Shown here one piece after another: positions 1-9,525 of a DNA stretch of 64,000 nt. Each line of letters starts with the position of its first letter. The first letter of the stretch is position 1. The notes beneath the pieces were generated by a model. That model had not been told where the DNA came from and made no database searches. It worked only from the letters and a program-made list of their open reading frames with translations. Made by a program: the position numbers and the translations under genes. Origin of the DNA: Hyphomicrobiaceae bacterium (lineage in GTDB: Bacteria; Pseudomonadota; Alphaproteobacteria; Rhizobiales; Ancalomicrobiaceae); contig JAEULV010000003.1 in the NCBI GenBank assembly GCA_016793065.1, positions 1-64,000 of the forward strand. Reading direction: 5' to 3'.

Positions 1-852
1 GATGATGGTGCCGATCTTGCTCGCCGCGTCGGAGAGTTCCTGCACCTTGGCAACGGTGTTGACGGCGTTGCGCACGGCTTCCTGGCCGATCTGGGCCGAC
101 GTCGACACGGTCTGGCTGATCTCGCGCACCGAGGTCGAGAGCTCCTCGGTGGCGGCGGCGACGGCGTGGACGTTGGTGGAGGTTTCCTCGGAACTGGCGG
201 AAACGATGTTGGCCTGGTTGGCGGCATCGACGGCGACGTCGTTCATCGACGCGGCGGCGCCCTTCAGCTGCTGCGCGGCGCTGGTCACCGACATGACGAT
301 CGAGCCGATCGAGTCCTGGAACATCGACGCCAGCGAGGCGAGGGTGACTTCCTTTTCCTTCTTTTCGGCATCGAGATAGATCGAGATCGCCACGCTCATG
401 TCGTAGAGGGCCGCCTTGGTGAAAGCCGCCTGAATATCGGCGATTTCCTTGCGCTTGGCGGCGGAGGCCACCATGCCGAGTTCGGCAGCGAGGCGGGTGA
501 GGAACTCGGTCATGAGGAAATTGTAGCCGCCGATGTACCATTCGGTGGTGAGGCCGAGGCGGTGGTGGGTGTGGCCGATGCGGCGGACGGATGCCTCGTA
601 GGCATCGTCGAAACGGGCGTCGCAGATCAGCGACCAATGCTGCACCTGGGCGCCCTTGGCGCGCTCGGCATGGCCGGTGTCGCGGAACATCCGCTGGGTC
701 TCGGGGAACTTCGACAGGTGGGCATAGAAGTCGACGAGGATGGCGCCGAGCAGTTCCATGATCCGGGGCTTGTGCTGGCGCAGGGTCGCAACGGACTGTT
801 CGTCCATGCGGTTGAAGGCATTGCGGCGAGCGATGTTGGCGTTGGACGACAT
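1..852 (-). CDS. Globin-coupled methyl-accepting chemotaxis protein (partial)
   Basis: Only the first 284 codons lie in the window; the gene runs leftward off the edge. Residues about 15-175 form a protoglobin sensor domain: the family pattern I-G-x-x-H-x-x-x-G-L is at residues 92-101, giving H96 as the likely proximal haem ligand. From about residue 185 the protein becomes the start of a chemoreceptor signalling helix, with Ala/Ser/Glu-rich heptads. No membrane segment is seen before the signalling region, so this is probably a soluble haem (oxygen) sensor that talks to CheA/CheW, as in the HemAT family. The start is the ATG at 852-850; a promoter can be drawn about 100 bases upstream. Ligand specificity is inferred, not shown. 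Confidence 0.88.
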   Translation of the reverse strand, partial: MSSNANIARRNAFNRMDEQSVATLRQHKPRIMELLGAILVDFYAHLSKFPETQRMFRDTGHAERAKGAQVQHWSLICDARFDDAYEASVRRIGHTHHRLGLTTEWYIGGYNFLMTEFLTRLAAELGMVASAAKRKEIADIQAAFTKAALYDMSVAISIYLDAEKKEKEVTLASLASMFQDSIGSIVMSVTSAAQQLKGAAASMNDVAVDAANQANIVSASSEETSTNVHAVAAATEELSTSVREISQTVSTSAQIGQEAVRNAVNTVAKVQELSDAASKIGTII

Positions 853-1204
853 GTGCAGTTCCCGACCTGTCTTTTTTCTCAGGGGTAACCTAAAGGCAAT
901 TGATAAAGGTTCGGTAAATCTGAAAGTAGGTGTTTTCTTCAAATGGTCATATTAATAGTCATGGCATGCCAAAATGGCAAGATTACCCACTTGTTTGCGG
1001 GGGATCCACGTCGTTGCAAATTGCGATCTGTGCGTTGTAGGTAAGAAAATCTGTCATGAAACGGTGAAAAATCCGGTAACGAAGCGATTTAATTTTCATT
1101 TTACTGATTTCACTGATTGCAATTTGCAAACTGAATGGCATGTTTACTTGTAGGTAACTCTAAAGACATTAGGCGCGGAACTGTGCTTCGGGCCTGTGGC
1201 AAGC
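853..1204. other. AT-rich spacer upstream of the chemoreceptor
   Basis: This stretch is much richer in A+T than the genes around it. No open frame in it looks coding. It holds the putative promoter of the leftward chemoreceptor (952-980) and ends at the tyrS terminator. The rest has no recognised feature. Confidence 0.6.
952..980 (-). promoter_or_regulatory. Putative sigma-70-like promoter of the chemoreceptor with a palindrome in the spacer
   Basis: Read on the minus strand there is TTGCCA (980-975), a spacer of exactly 17 bases, then TATTAA (957-952). The spacer contains the perfect palindrome TGGCATGCCA (962-971), placed where a repressor would block polymerase. The 5' leader would be about 95 bases. 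This is pattern matching only. Confidence 0.4.
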
Positions 1205-1240
1205 CGCGAAAAAAGAAGTGCCTCCGAATGCTCGGAGGCA
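1205..1240 (-). terminator. Intrinsic terminator of tyrS
   Basis: On the minus strand a 9-bp perfect stem TGCCTCCGA / TCGGAGGCA (1219-1240, 4-base loop) is followed by CTTCTTTTTT. It lies about 40 bases past the tyrS stop codon, the expected place for a Rho-independent terminator. Confidence 0.8.
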
Positions 1241-1280
1241 TTTCTGCTTAATTCTTGTGCTGAGATTGCTAAAAAAATAA

Positions 1281-2534
1281 TCAGGCCGGCCGAAGCAACA
1301 CGTGCTTCTTTTTGCCCAGCGACAGCTTGATGACGCCGTCGGCGGTGAGATCGGCGAGGGAAAGCTGGCCGCGTTCGTCGCTGATCGCCCTGTCGTTGAC
1401 CTTCAGGCCGCCGCCCTGGATCTGCCGCCGGGCCTCGCCGTTGGACTTGACCAACTCGGCCCGGACGAAGGCCGTGGCGATGCCGAGGCCGGCCTCGAGT
1501 TCGGCGCGCGGGATGTCGATCGACGGCAGGTCGGTCGAAAGCTGCCCGGCCTCGAAGGTCTTGCGGGCGGTTTCGGCGGCGTGCCCGGCCGCGTCGCGGC
1601 CGTGGATCAGGGCCGTCGCCTCGGTTGCCAGCACCTTCTTCGCCTCGTTGATCTCGGCGCCCTGCAACGCGGCGAGGCGGGCGATCTCGGCCATCGGCAA
1701 CAGGGTGTAGAGCTTGAGGAAGCGGGCGACGTCGGCATCCTCGGTGTTGCGCCAGAACTGCCAGTAGTCCCAGGCCGACAGCATGTCTTCGTTGAGCCAG
1801 ATGGCGCCGGCGGCGGTCTTGCCCATCTTGGCGCCGGACGAGGTGGTCAGCAGCGGGCAGGTGAGGGCATAGAGCTGCGACGTGCCCATGCGGCGGCCGA
1901 GATCGATGCCGGTGACGATATTGCCCCACTGGTCGGAGCCGCCCATCTGCAGATTGCAGCCGTAGCGGCGCGACAGTTCGGTGAAATCGTAGGCCTGCAG
2001 GATCATGTAGTTGAATTCGATGAACGACAGTTCCTGCTCGCGTTCGAGCCGCATGCGCACCGAGTCCATCGCCATCATGCGATTGACGGAGAAGTGCCGG
2101 CCGATCTCGCGCAGCATGTCGATGTAGTTGAGCTTGGTCAGCCACTCGGCATTGTCGACCATGATCGCGTCCTTCGGGCCGTCGCCGAAGGTCACGAACT
2201 TGGAAAACACCTGCTGGATGCCGCGCTTGTTGTCCTCGATCTGGTCGAGGGTGAGAAGCTTGCGCGTCTCGTCGCGCCCGGACGGGTCGCCGACGCGGGT
2301 GGTGCCGCCGCCCATCAGGGTGATGACCTTGTTGCCCGTCGCCTGCAGGTGATGCAGCATCATGATCGAGATCAGGCTGCCGACATGCAGCGAACTGGCG
2401 GTGCAGTCATAGCCGACATAGGCCGTCACCTCGCCCTTGGCGGCGAGCGCGTCGAGGCCGTCATAGTCCGAGCACTGGTGGATATAGCCGCGCTCGGTCA
2501 GGACATTGAGGAAATCGGACTTGAGGGTGGTCAT
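1281..2534 (-). CDS. tyrS: Tyrosyl-tRNA synthetase
   Basis: Cytoplasmic class I aminoacyl-tRNA synthetase that charges tRNA-Tyr. The 417-residue length is normal for the family. The HIGH-type motif appears as SLHVGS near residue 52, the tyrosine-binding region as GGSDQWGN, and the KMSKS loop as KMGKT, a usual form in TyrS. The C-terminal about 65 residues form an S4 RNA-binding domain ([17 protein letters not shown]). The ATG at 2534 is preferred because the conserved protein begins at MTTLKSDF; an open frame continues upstream but is not family-like. It is divergent from anmK, from which it is separated by about 170 bases, and ends in a strong terminator. Confidence 0.97.
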   Translation of the reverse strand: MTTLKSDFLNVLTERGYIHQCSDYDGLDALAAKGEVTAYVGYDCTASSLHVGSLISIMMLHHLQATGNKVITLMGGGTTRVGDPSGRDETRKLLTLDQIEDNKRGIQQVFSKFVTFGDGPKDAIMVDNAEWLTKLNYIDMLREIGRHFSVNRMMAMDSVRMRLEREQELSFIEFNYMILQAYDFTELSRRYGCNLQMGGSDQWGNIVTGIDLGRRMGTSQLYALTCPLLTTSSGAKMGKTAAGAIWLNEDMLSAWDYWQFWRNTEDADVARFLKLYTLLPMAEIARLAALQGAEINEAKKVLATEATALIHGRDAAGHAAETARKTFEAGQLSTDLPSIDIPRAELEAGLGIATAFVRAELVKSNGEARRQIQGGGLKVNDRAISDERGQLSLADLTADGVIKLSLGKKKHVLLRPA

Positions 2535-2706
2535 GTCGGTCTGCTTTTCGGTGATGCGCGGTCGAGGACTGGTCGGGCGCGCGTCTGGCAACAAACCCCG
2601 TGGTCTACGGGGCTCGCGGTGATTACCATCGCCGGGCCGAATTTGCGACCCGGAATCGCGTCGGCGGTCCGATGCCGCGCCAGTGCGGCGCCGGCAAGGA
2701 GAACGA

Positions 2707-3873
2707 ATGATGAGCGGCATGCGGCTGGCGATCGGCACGATGAGCGGCACCTCGATGGACGGGGTGGACGTTGCCCTGATCGAGACCGACGGCGAGACGA
2801 TCGGTTCGTTCGGACCGACCTTGCTGCGGCCCTATGACGAGATGGAGCGCGCCCACATCGCCGCGGCGCTGGCGGAGGGACCGCGCCTGACGCGACGCGA
2901 CGAGCGGCCGGCGGAAACGGCGATCGCCGAGCGAATCGTGACGCGGGCGCATCATGACGCAATCGCGCAGTTTCTCGACATCAACGGACTGGACCGCGAA
3001 GCGGTGTCGGTCGTCGGCTTTCACGGCCAGACGGTGTTTCACGCGCCGAAGCGCCGGCTGACGGTGCAGATCGGCGACGGTCCGGGGCTGGCGCGGGCGC
3101 TGGGGATCGCGGTGGTGCACGATTTCCGCGCCGCCGACGTGGCGGCGGGCGGCGAGGGGGCGCCGCTGGTGCCGGTGTTCCATGCGGCGCTGGCGGCAAG
3201 GGCCGGGCTCCGGGCCCCGGTGGCGATCCTGAATATCGGCGGGGTTGCCAACATCACCCTGATCGACGCCGATGGCGGGCTGCTGGCGTTCGATACCGGG
3301 CCGGGCAACGCGCTGCTCGACGACTGGGTGGGGCGGCATACCGGCAGGTTCATGGACGCGGACGGGCGGATATCCGGGCAGGGCCGGGTGGACGAGGCGC
3401 GGCTGGCGCAATTCCTGGCGCATCCGTTCTTTGCCGCGCCGCCGCCGAAGTCGCTCGATCGCAATGCCTTCGATCTGGCGATGCTCGACGGGCTGACGCT
3501 GGAGGACGGCGCGGCGACGCTGGCGGCGTTCACCGCTGCGGCGGTGGCGCGGGCGCTGGAGCACATGAGCGGACAGGACCCGGCGGCGCGGCCCGGGAGC
3601 GCCGGGGGCTTGGGGCAGGGCGGGGCGATGCGGCCGGCGACCCTGGTCGTCGCCGGCGGCGGCGCGCATAATCCCACCCTCCTGCGGATGCTGGCGGAGC
3701 GGACCGGCGCGCGGGTGCGGCCGGCGGGCGAGATCGGGCTGTCGACGGATTTCCTCGAGGCGCAGGCGTTCGCCTATCTGGCGGTGCGGTCGCTGCGCGG
3801 CCTGCCGCTGACCTTTCCCGGCACGACCGGCGTGGCGGCGCCGACGCCGGGCGGAGTGCTGGCGCGGCCGTGA
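2707..3873 (+). CDS. anmK: Anhydro-N-acetylmuramic acid kinase
   Basis: Phosphorylates and opens 1,6-anhydro-MurNAc to MurNAc-6-phosphate during peptidoglycan recycling in the cytoplasm. The phosphate-binding N-terminal motif [12 protein letters not shown] follows the start directly, and the sugar-kinase motifs [17 protein letters not shown] and VVAGGGAHN follow in order. At 388 residues it is slightly longer than typical, because of a Gly/Pro-rich insertion before the VVAGGG strand. AAGGAG at 2696-2701 places the start at the ATG at 2707 or the adjacent one at 2710. It is divergent from tyrS, a frequent pairing in alphaproteobacteria. Confidence 0.95.
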   Translation: MMSGMRLAIGTMSGTSMDGVDVALIETDGETIGSFGPTLLRPYDEMERAHIAAALAEGPRLTRRDERPAETAIAERIVTRAHHDAIAQFLDINGLDREAVSVVGFHGQTVFHAPKRRLTVQIGDGPGLARALGIAVVHDFRAADVAAGGEGAPLVPVFHAALAARAGLRAPVAILNIGGVANITLIDADGGLLAFDTGPGNALLDDWVGRHTGRFMDADGRISGQGRVDEARLAQFLAHPFFAAPPPKSLDRNAFDLAMLDGLTLEDGAATLAAFTAAAVARALEHMSGQDPAARPGSAGGLGQGGAMRPATLVVAGGGAHNPTLLRMLAERTGARVRPAGEIGLSTDFLEAQAFAYLAVRSLRGLPLTFPGTTGVAAPTPGGVLARP

Positions 3874-4126
3874 GGCCACGATCGGCCGGCGCGGGGCACG
3901 CGCGGCTGCGTGATTCGCGCGGATGCCGTCACGGGAGAGGAAGCGTCTGAATATTAAGTGGAAAACGCAGCGCTGATTTTTGCTGCGACGCGAATCGGTT
4001 CAGCCTCAATAAGCGCGTTTGATCTACCGTTCTTTAACCGTGAGCCTGTTTTATGGAAAACGCCTCCCGTATGGGGGCCACATGGTCAGTCTTTGACACC
4101 TCGTAGTGCGTAGCGAAGAGAGCCCA

Positions 4127-4486
4127 ATGGCGACCCGTCAACGGAAGAAGTCCGCGCTGAAGCCCCTGATACTGCCGCTCGTCGCCATCGCCATGGGTGG
4201 GTACTTCGTCTGGCACGGCTTTTACGGCGACAACGGCATTCTCGCCCGCAAGGAACTCGACAAGCGCGCCGATGCGCTCGCGGGCGAGTTCAAGCTGGCC
4301 GAGCACGGCCGCAAGGATATCGAGCGACGGGTGAAGCTGCTGCGTTCCGGCGCGATCGATCGCGACATGCTTGACGAACGCGCCCGTGCCTCGCTCGGCT
4401 ACGCCCATTCCCACGACGTGGTGATCCTGGCGGATCGGACGCATACGGCACAGGTGAACTGGAAACCGGTTCAGGTGCGTCGTTGA
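4127..4486 (+). CDS. FtsB/DivIC-like septum formation initiator
   Basis: A 119-residue protein with a short basic cytoplasmic tail (residues 1-14), one membrane helix (about 15-33, LKPLILPLVAIAMGGYFVWHG) and a periplasmic coiled coil (about 38-75, KELDKRADALAGEF). This is the FtsB/DivIC layout: bitopic proteins that bridge FtsL and FtsQ in the divisome. The family usually precedes the pdh operon in Hyphomicrobiales, which supports the call. The start chosen is ATG 4127 (MATRQRKK); an in-frame ATG at 4106 lacks family support. Two GANTC sites lie in the 253-base upstream spacer. Confidence 0.88.
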   Translation: MATRQRKKSALKPLILPLVAIAMGGYFVWHGFYGDNGILARKELDKRADALAGEFKLAEHGRKDIERRVKLLRSGAIDRDMLDERARASLGYAHSHDVVILADRTHTAQVNWKPVQVRR

Positions 4487-4605
4487 ACTTGATTTTGGTT
4501 CATACCGGATTTCCGCCTTTCCCGCAGTCACCTAAATCGAAATAATTTTGCAAACGCCAGCCCTTGGCTAACATGGCGGCACGGTCTACGTTGCCTCGCA
4601 TCAAG

Positions 4606-4619
4606 GCTTCCGCGGAAGC
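4606..4619. promoter_or_regulatory. 14-bp perfect palindrome in the pdhA leader
   Basis: GCTTCCGCGGAAGC is a perfect palindrome ending just before the pdhA ribosome-binding site (GAGGGAGGA). It could be an operator or a small hairpin in the leader. No regulator for it is known from this sequence. Confidence 0.3.
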
Positions 4620-4636
4620 TTTCGAGGGAGGAACGC

Positions 4637-5653
4637 ATGGCAGCGAAAAGCGCCGCAAAGCCCAAGTCGAGCGAGGCCCAAGCGGCCGTCGCCGAGTTCA
4701 CCAAGGATCAGGATCTCGCCGCCTATCGCGAGATGCTCTACATCCGCCGCTTCGAGGAAAAGGCCGGCCAGATGTATGGCATGGGCCTGATCGGCGGCTT
4801 CTGCCACCTCTACATCGGCCAGGAAGCGGTCGTCGTCGGCATGCAGATGTGCCTGACGCCGGGCGATCAGGTGATCACCGGTTATCGCGACCACGGCCAC
4901 ATGCTGGCCTGCGGCATGGACGGCAAGGGCGTGATGGCCGAGCTGACCGGCCGGCGCGGCGGCTTCTCGCGCGGCAAGGGCGGCTCGATGCACATGTTCA
5001 GCGTCGAGAAGCAGTTCTTCGGCGGCCACGGCATCGTCGGCGCCCAGGTGTCGCTCGGCACCGGCCTCGGCTTCGCCAACCGCTACAAGAAGAACGGCAA
5101 TGTCTCGGTCGCCTATTTCGGCGACGGCGCCGCCAATCAGGGCCAGGTCTACGAGAGCTTCAACATGGCGGCGCTGTGGAAGCTGCCGGTGGTCTACGTG
5201 GTCGAGAACAATCGCTATGCCATGGGCACGGCGGTGACGCGGTCCTCGGCGCAGACCGACTTCTCCAAGCGCGGCCTGTCGTTCAACATTCCCGGCGAGC
5301 AGGTCGACGGCATGGACGTGCGGGCGGTGCAGGCCGCCGGCCAGCGGGCGGTCGAGCATGCGCGCTCTGGCGAGGGGCCGTTCATCCTCGAGATGATGAC
5401 CTATCGCTATCGCGGCCACTCGATGTCCGATCCGGCGAAGTACCGCTCGAAGGACGAGGTGCAGAAAATGCGCAACGAGCACGACCCGATCGAACAGGTC
5501 CGCTCGCGCATTCTCGCCGCCGGTTTCGCCACCGAGGACGATCTGAAGAAGATCGACGCTTCCGTCCGCGACCTCGTGCAGGAGGCCGCCGACTTCGCCC
5601 AGACCGATCCGGAGCCGGATGTTGCCGAGCTCTGGACCGACATCGTGAAGTGA
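4637..5653 (+). CDS. pdhA: Pyruvate dehydrogenase E1 component, alpha subunit
   Basis: The E1-alpha subunit binds thiamine diphosphate and decarboxylates pyruvate together with PdhB. Family motifs are clear: [14 protein letters not shown] near the N terminus, HGIVGAQV, and the thiamine-diphosphate motif [12 protein letters not shown]...NN, then the conserved [11 protein letters not shown] loop that carries the phosphorylation sites in mitochondrial homologues. The 338-residue length is normal. An Ala/Lys-rich N-terminal tail of about 20 residues precedes the domain. A strong Shine-Dalgarno (GGGAGGA) sets ATG 4637. First gene of a pdhA-pdhB-orf-pdhC-orf-lpdA operon. Confidence 0.97.
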   Translation: MAAKSAAKPKSSEAQAAVAEFTKDQDLAAYREMLYIRRFEEKAGQMYGMGLIGGFCHLYIGQEAVVVGMQMCLTPGDQVITGYRDHGHMLACGMDGKGVMAELTGRRGGFSRGKGGSMHMFSVEKQFFGGHGIVGAQVSLGTGLGFANRYKKNGNVSVAYFGDGAANQGQVYESFNMAALWKLPVVYVVENNRYAMGTAVTRSSAQTDFSKRGLSFNIPGEQVDGMDVRAVQAAGQRAVEHARSGEGPFILEMMTYRYRGHSMSDPAKYRSKDEVQKMRNEHDPIEQVRSRILAAGFATEDDLKKIDASVRDLVQEAADFAQTDPEPDVAELWTDIVK

Positions 5654-5670
5654 CGGACGGGAGAAAACTC

Positions 5671-7038
<1,368 letters not shown>

Positions 7039-7047
7039 GGTCGGGCG

Positions 7048-7323
7048 ATGTCGGATGCAACGATCATCATGCTGATCGGCATGGCGGGGTGGGCGATCGG
7101 CTTCACCAACGCCACCATCATGTGGCGCGCCGTCGCAGACCTGCCGGAAATGCGGCAGGCCAATGCCCTCAACCGGGGCTGGGTGATGGTGGGGCTGGTA
7201 TCGACCCTGCCGGCCGGCCATCCGGGGCGCGCCGCTCGCTGGCGCGCCATCCTCGGATTCCTCGTCTTCCTTGCCAGCATCGTCGTGCTGCTCACGAGCA
7301 CACACGCTGGCGCAACGCCTTGA
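7048..7323 (+). CDS. Small membrane protein inside the pdh operon
   Basis: A 91-residue protein with two predicted membrane helices: residues about 5-25 (IIMLIGMAGWAIGFTNATIM) and about 66-84 (ILGFLVFLASIVVLLTS), with a polar loop between. I do not recognise the family. It starts 9 bases after the pdhB stop and ends 36 bases before pdhC, so it is transcribed with the complex. It could be a membrane-associated accessory of the complex or an unrelated passenger; nothing in the sequence decides. Codon choice resembles its neighbours. Confidence 0.75.
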   Translation: MSDATIIMLIGMAGWAIGFTNATIMWRAVADLPEMRQANALNRGWVMVGLVSTLPAGHPGRAARWRAILGFLVFLASIVVLLTSTHAGATP

Positions 7324-7359
7324 CGTCGGGCCAGGCCCGATAACCGACGGGACATTTCC

Positions 7360-8709
7360 ATGCCCATCAACGTGCTGATGCCCGCGCTGTCTCCGACCAT
7401 GGAGAAGGGCAATCTCGCCAAATGGCTGAAGGCCGAAGGCGACAAGATCAGGTCCGGCGACGTCATCGCCGAGATCGAAACAGACAAGGCGACGATGGAA
7501 GTCGAAGCCGTTGACGAGGGGATCCTGGCGAAGATCCTCGTCGCCGCCGGCACCGCCGACGTCGCCGTCAACACGCCGATCGCGGTGATCGCGGCGGAGG
7601 GCGAGGATGCGGGTGCGCCAGCACCGACCCTGGCGCCGAAGCCGGTTGCTCCGGTCGCGGCTGCCGCTCCGGCGCCTGTCGCCGCCGCGGCGAACCCGGT
7701 CGTTGCGCCGTCGCCGGCCGTCGGCGCGGCGGCAACGGGGGCGCGGGTGTTTGCCTCGCCGCTCGCCCGTCGCGTCGCACGGGAAAGCGGGCTCGATCTT
7801 GCCCGGATCGCCGGTTCGGGGCCGCATGGGCGGGTGATCCTGCGCGATGTCGAGGCGGCGAGCGCCGCCGGAACGGCGGTTGCGGGTGTCGCGCCGGTCG
7901 CGGCCGCGCCCGCCGCGCCGCCGGCGCCTGTCGCAGCCGCGGCCCCGGCGGCGAAGCCGGTCGGGATGTCGGACGAGACGATCAAGAAGCTGTTCGAGCC
8001 GGGCTCGTTCACCGAGATCCCGCATGACAACATGCGCAAGACCATCGCCCGGCGGCTGACCGAGGCGAAGTCGACGATCCCGCATTTCTACCTGTCTGTC
8101 GATTGCGAGCTCGATGCGCTGCTGGCGCTGCGCGAACAGCTCAATGCCTCGGCGCCGGTGGGCAAGGATGGCAAGCCGGCGTTCAAGCTGTCGGTCAACG
8201 ACATGATCATCAAGGCGCTGGCGCTCGCGCTGGTGCGGGTGCCGGATGCCAACGCCACCTGGACCGACGGGTCGATGCTGAAGCACGCGCATGCCGATGT
8301 CGGCGTGGCGGTGTCGATCCCCGGCGGGCTGATCACGCCGGTGATCCGCAAGGCGGAAATCAAGACGCTGTCGGTCATCTCGGCCGAGATGAAGGACATG
8401 GCGGCCCGCGCCAAGGCGCGTAAGCTGAAGCCCGAGGAGTATCAGGGCGGCACCACGGCGGTGTCGAACCTCGGCATGTTCGGCATCAAGAACTTCTCGG
8501 CGGTGATCAATCCGCCGCATGCGACGATCCTGGCGGTCGGCGCCGGCGAAAGGCGGCCACTGGTCAAGGCCGACGGTTCGCTCGGCGTCGGCATGGCGAT
8601 GTCGGTGACCCTGTCGACCGACCACCGCGCCGTCGACGGCGCGCTCGGCGCCGAACTTCTGGCGGCATTCAAGGGCCTGATCGAAAAGCCGCTCGGCCTG
8701 CTGGTGTAA
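7360..8709 (+). CDS. pdhC: Dihydrolipoyl acetyltransferase (E2) of pyruvate dehydrogenase
   Basis: The 449-residue E2 core enzyme transfers the acetyl group from lipoamide to CoA. Domain order: lipoyl domain 1-80 (lipoyl-lysine K43), Ala/Pro linker, peripheral subunit-binding domain about 130-165 (ASPLARRVARESGLDL), a second Ala/Pro linker, and the catalytic domain from about 205 with the active-site motif DHRAVDGALGAELL near the C terminus. One lipoyl domain here plus one on PdhB. Length is usual for alphaproteobacteria. A REP-like element lies immediately downstream. Confidence 0.97.
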   Translation: MPINVLMPALSPTMEKGNLAKWLKAEGDKIRSGDVIAEIETDKATMEVEAVDEGILAKILVAAGTADVAVNTPIAVIAAEGEDAGAPAPTLAPKPVAPVAAAAPAPVAAAANPVVAPSPAVGAAATGARVFASPLARRVARESGLDLARIAGSGPHGRVILRDVEAASAAGTAVAGVAPVAAAPAAPPAPVAAAAPAAKPVGMSDETIKKLFEPGSFTEIPHDNMRKTIARRLTEAKSTIPHFYLSVDCELDALLALREQLNASAPVGKDGKPAFKLSVNDMIIKALALALVRVPDANATWTDGSMLKHAHADVGVAVSIPGGLITPVIRKAEIKTLSVISAEMKDMAARAKARKLKPEEYQGGTTAVSNLGMFGIKNFSAVINPPHATILAVGAGERRPLVKADGSLGVGMAMSVTLSTDHRAVDGALGAELLAAFKGLIEKPLGLLV

Positions 8710-8732
8710 GATCCTCGCTCCGGGCCGGCCAC

Positions 8733-8844
8733 CCCCTCCGGCGGCTACGCCGCCACCTCCCCCATAAAGGGGGAGAGAGCCGGGGGTAACGGCTGGCGCG
8801 GTGTCTGGAGCGCCCCCGATTTCCCTCCCCTTTATGGGGAGGGA
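8733..8844. repeat. Composite REP-like palindromic element
   Basis: Three hairpins follow one another in the pdhC-orf spacer: GGCGGC-TAC-GCCGCC (8740-8754), CTCCCCC-ATAAA-GGGGGAG (8757-8775) and TCCCTCCCC-TTTAT-GGGGAGGGA (8822-8844). The second and third are related in sequence and opposite in sense. A related hairpin lies at 40152-40178. This is the shape of repetitive extragenic palindromes. Confidence 0.7.
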
Positions 8845-8888
8845 GCCAGGGAAAAGTCGGACGTGGTCTAGTCTGGCGAGGTCGGGTC

Positions 8889-9395
8889 ATGTCGGAGCAG
8901 GGTCGCCGCTTTCAGCTCTCGGCCGGTCAGCTGTCGCTGGCGATCGCGTTGCTGTCCTTGGCGACGGCGATGTTTCAGGGCTACCTCAATGCCCGGAACA
9001 TGGCGACGGTGACCACCGACATCAGCCGGCGGGAAGCCATCCGGACGTGCAAGGAGGCGGTCGAGGCCTGGTTCGAGGTGAAACTCCGGATCGGGCTGAT
9101 GACCGGAACCGGCGACGACCACGGGACCGTGACGGTCGGCACGGCCGCGCCGGAACGGTCGGTCGACGCGGCAATTGCCATCAACCGCTTCGCCGCGCTT
9201 GGAACGGTGCTGGCCAACACCACCGACCAGCCGGAGATGCGCGAAAGCTACACCGCGCTCAGTGGCGAACTGGCGCGGATCCACGCCAGCGCCCGGGCGG
9301 AACCGGGCAAGCCGCTGGCGAGCCTGTTCGAGAAGGCCGACCGCCTGTTCGGCAAGCTCAACGGCGATTGTGTCCACTGGTCGCGCGGCGACTGA
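8889..9395 (+). CDS. Hypothetical N-terminally anchored protein
   Basis: 168 residues, no family recognised. Residues about 12-32 (LSAGQLSLAIALLSLATAMF) form one membrane helix, the rest is a helical soluble domain with a single pair of cysteines (about residues 56 and 158). The open frame has the strong third-position GC bias of the neighbours. It sits between the pdhC-side REP element and lpdA, so it may be co-transcribed with them. Function unknown. Confidence 0.7.
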   Translation: MSEQGRRFQLSAGQLSLAIALLSLATAMFQGYLNARNMATVTTDISRREAIRTCKEAVEAWFEVKLRIGLMTGTGDDHGTVTVGTAAPERSVDAAIAINRFAALGTVLANTTDQPEMRESYTALSGELARIHASARAEPGKPLASLFEKADRLFGKLNGDCVHWSRGD

Positions 9396-9525
9396 AATCA
9401 CATCCCCTGCCGCCGCGACCCGTCGCGCGCGGCTCCAAGATCACCGCCACCCCGGCCCTTGCTGGCCGTTGCGCTGAGATGCAGGCAGCCGGGGTGGATC
9501 GAAACAGCGAATGATGGGAAAAGCC

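Noticed and set aside
1281-1340. KMGKT in place of KMSKS in TyrS as an unusual active site
   Set aside because: The motif (which actually lies about 500 bases inside the gene) is a normal variant in tyrosyl-tRNA synthetases.
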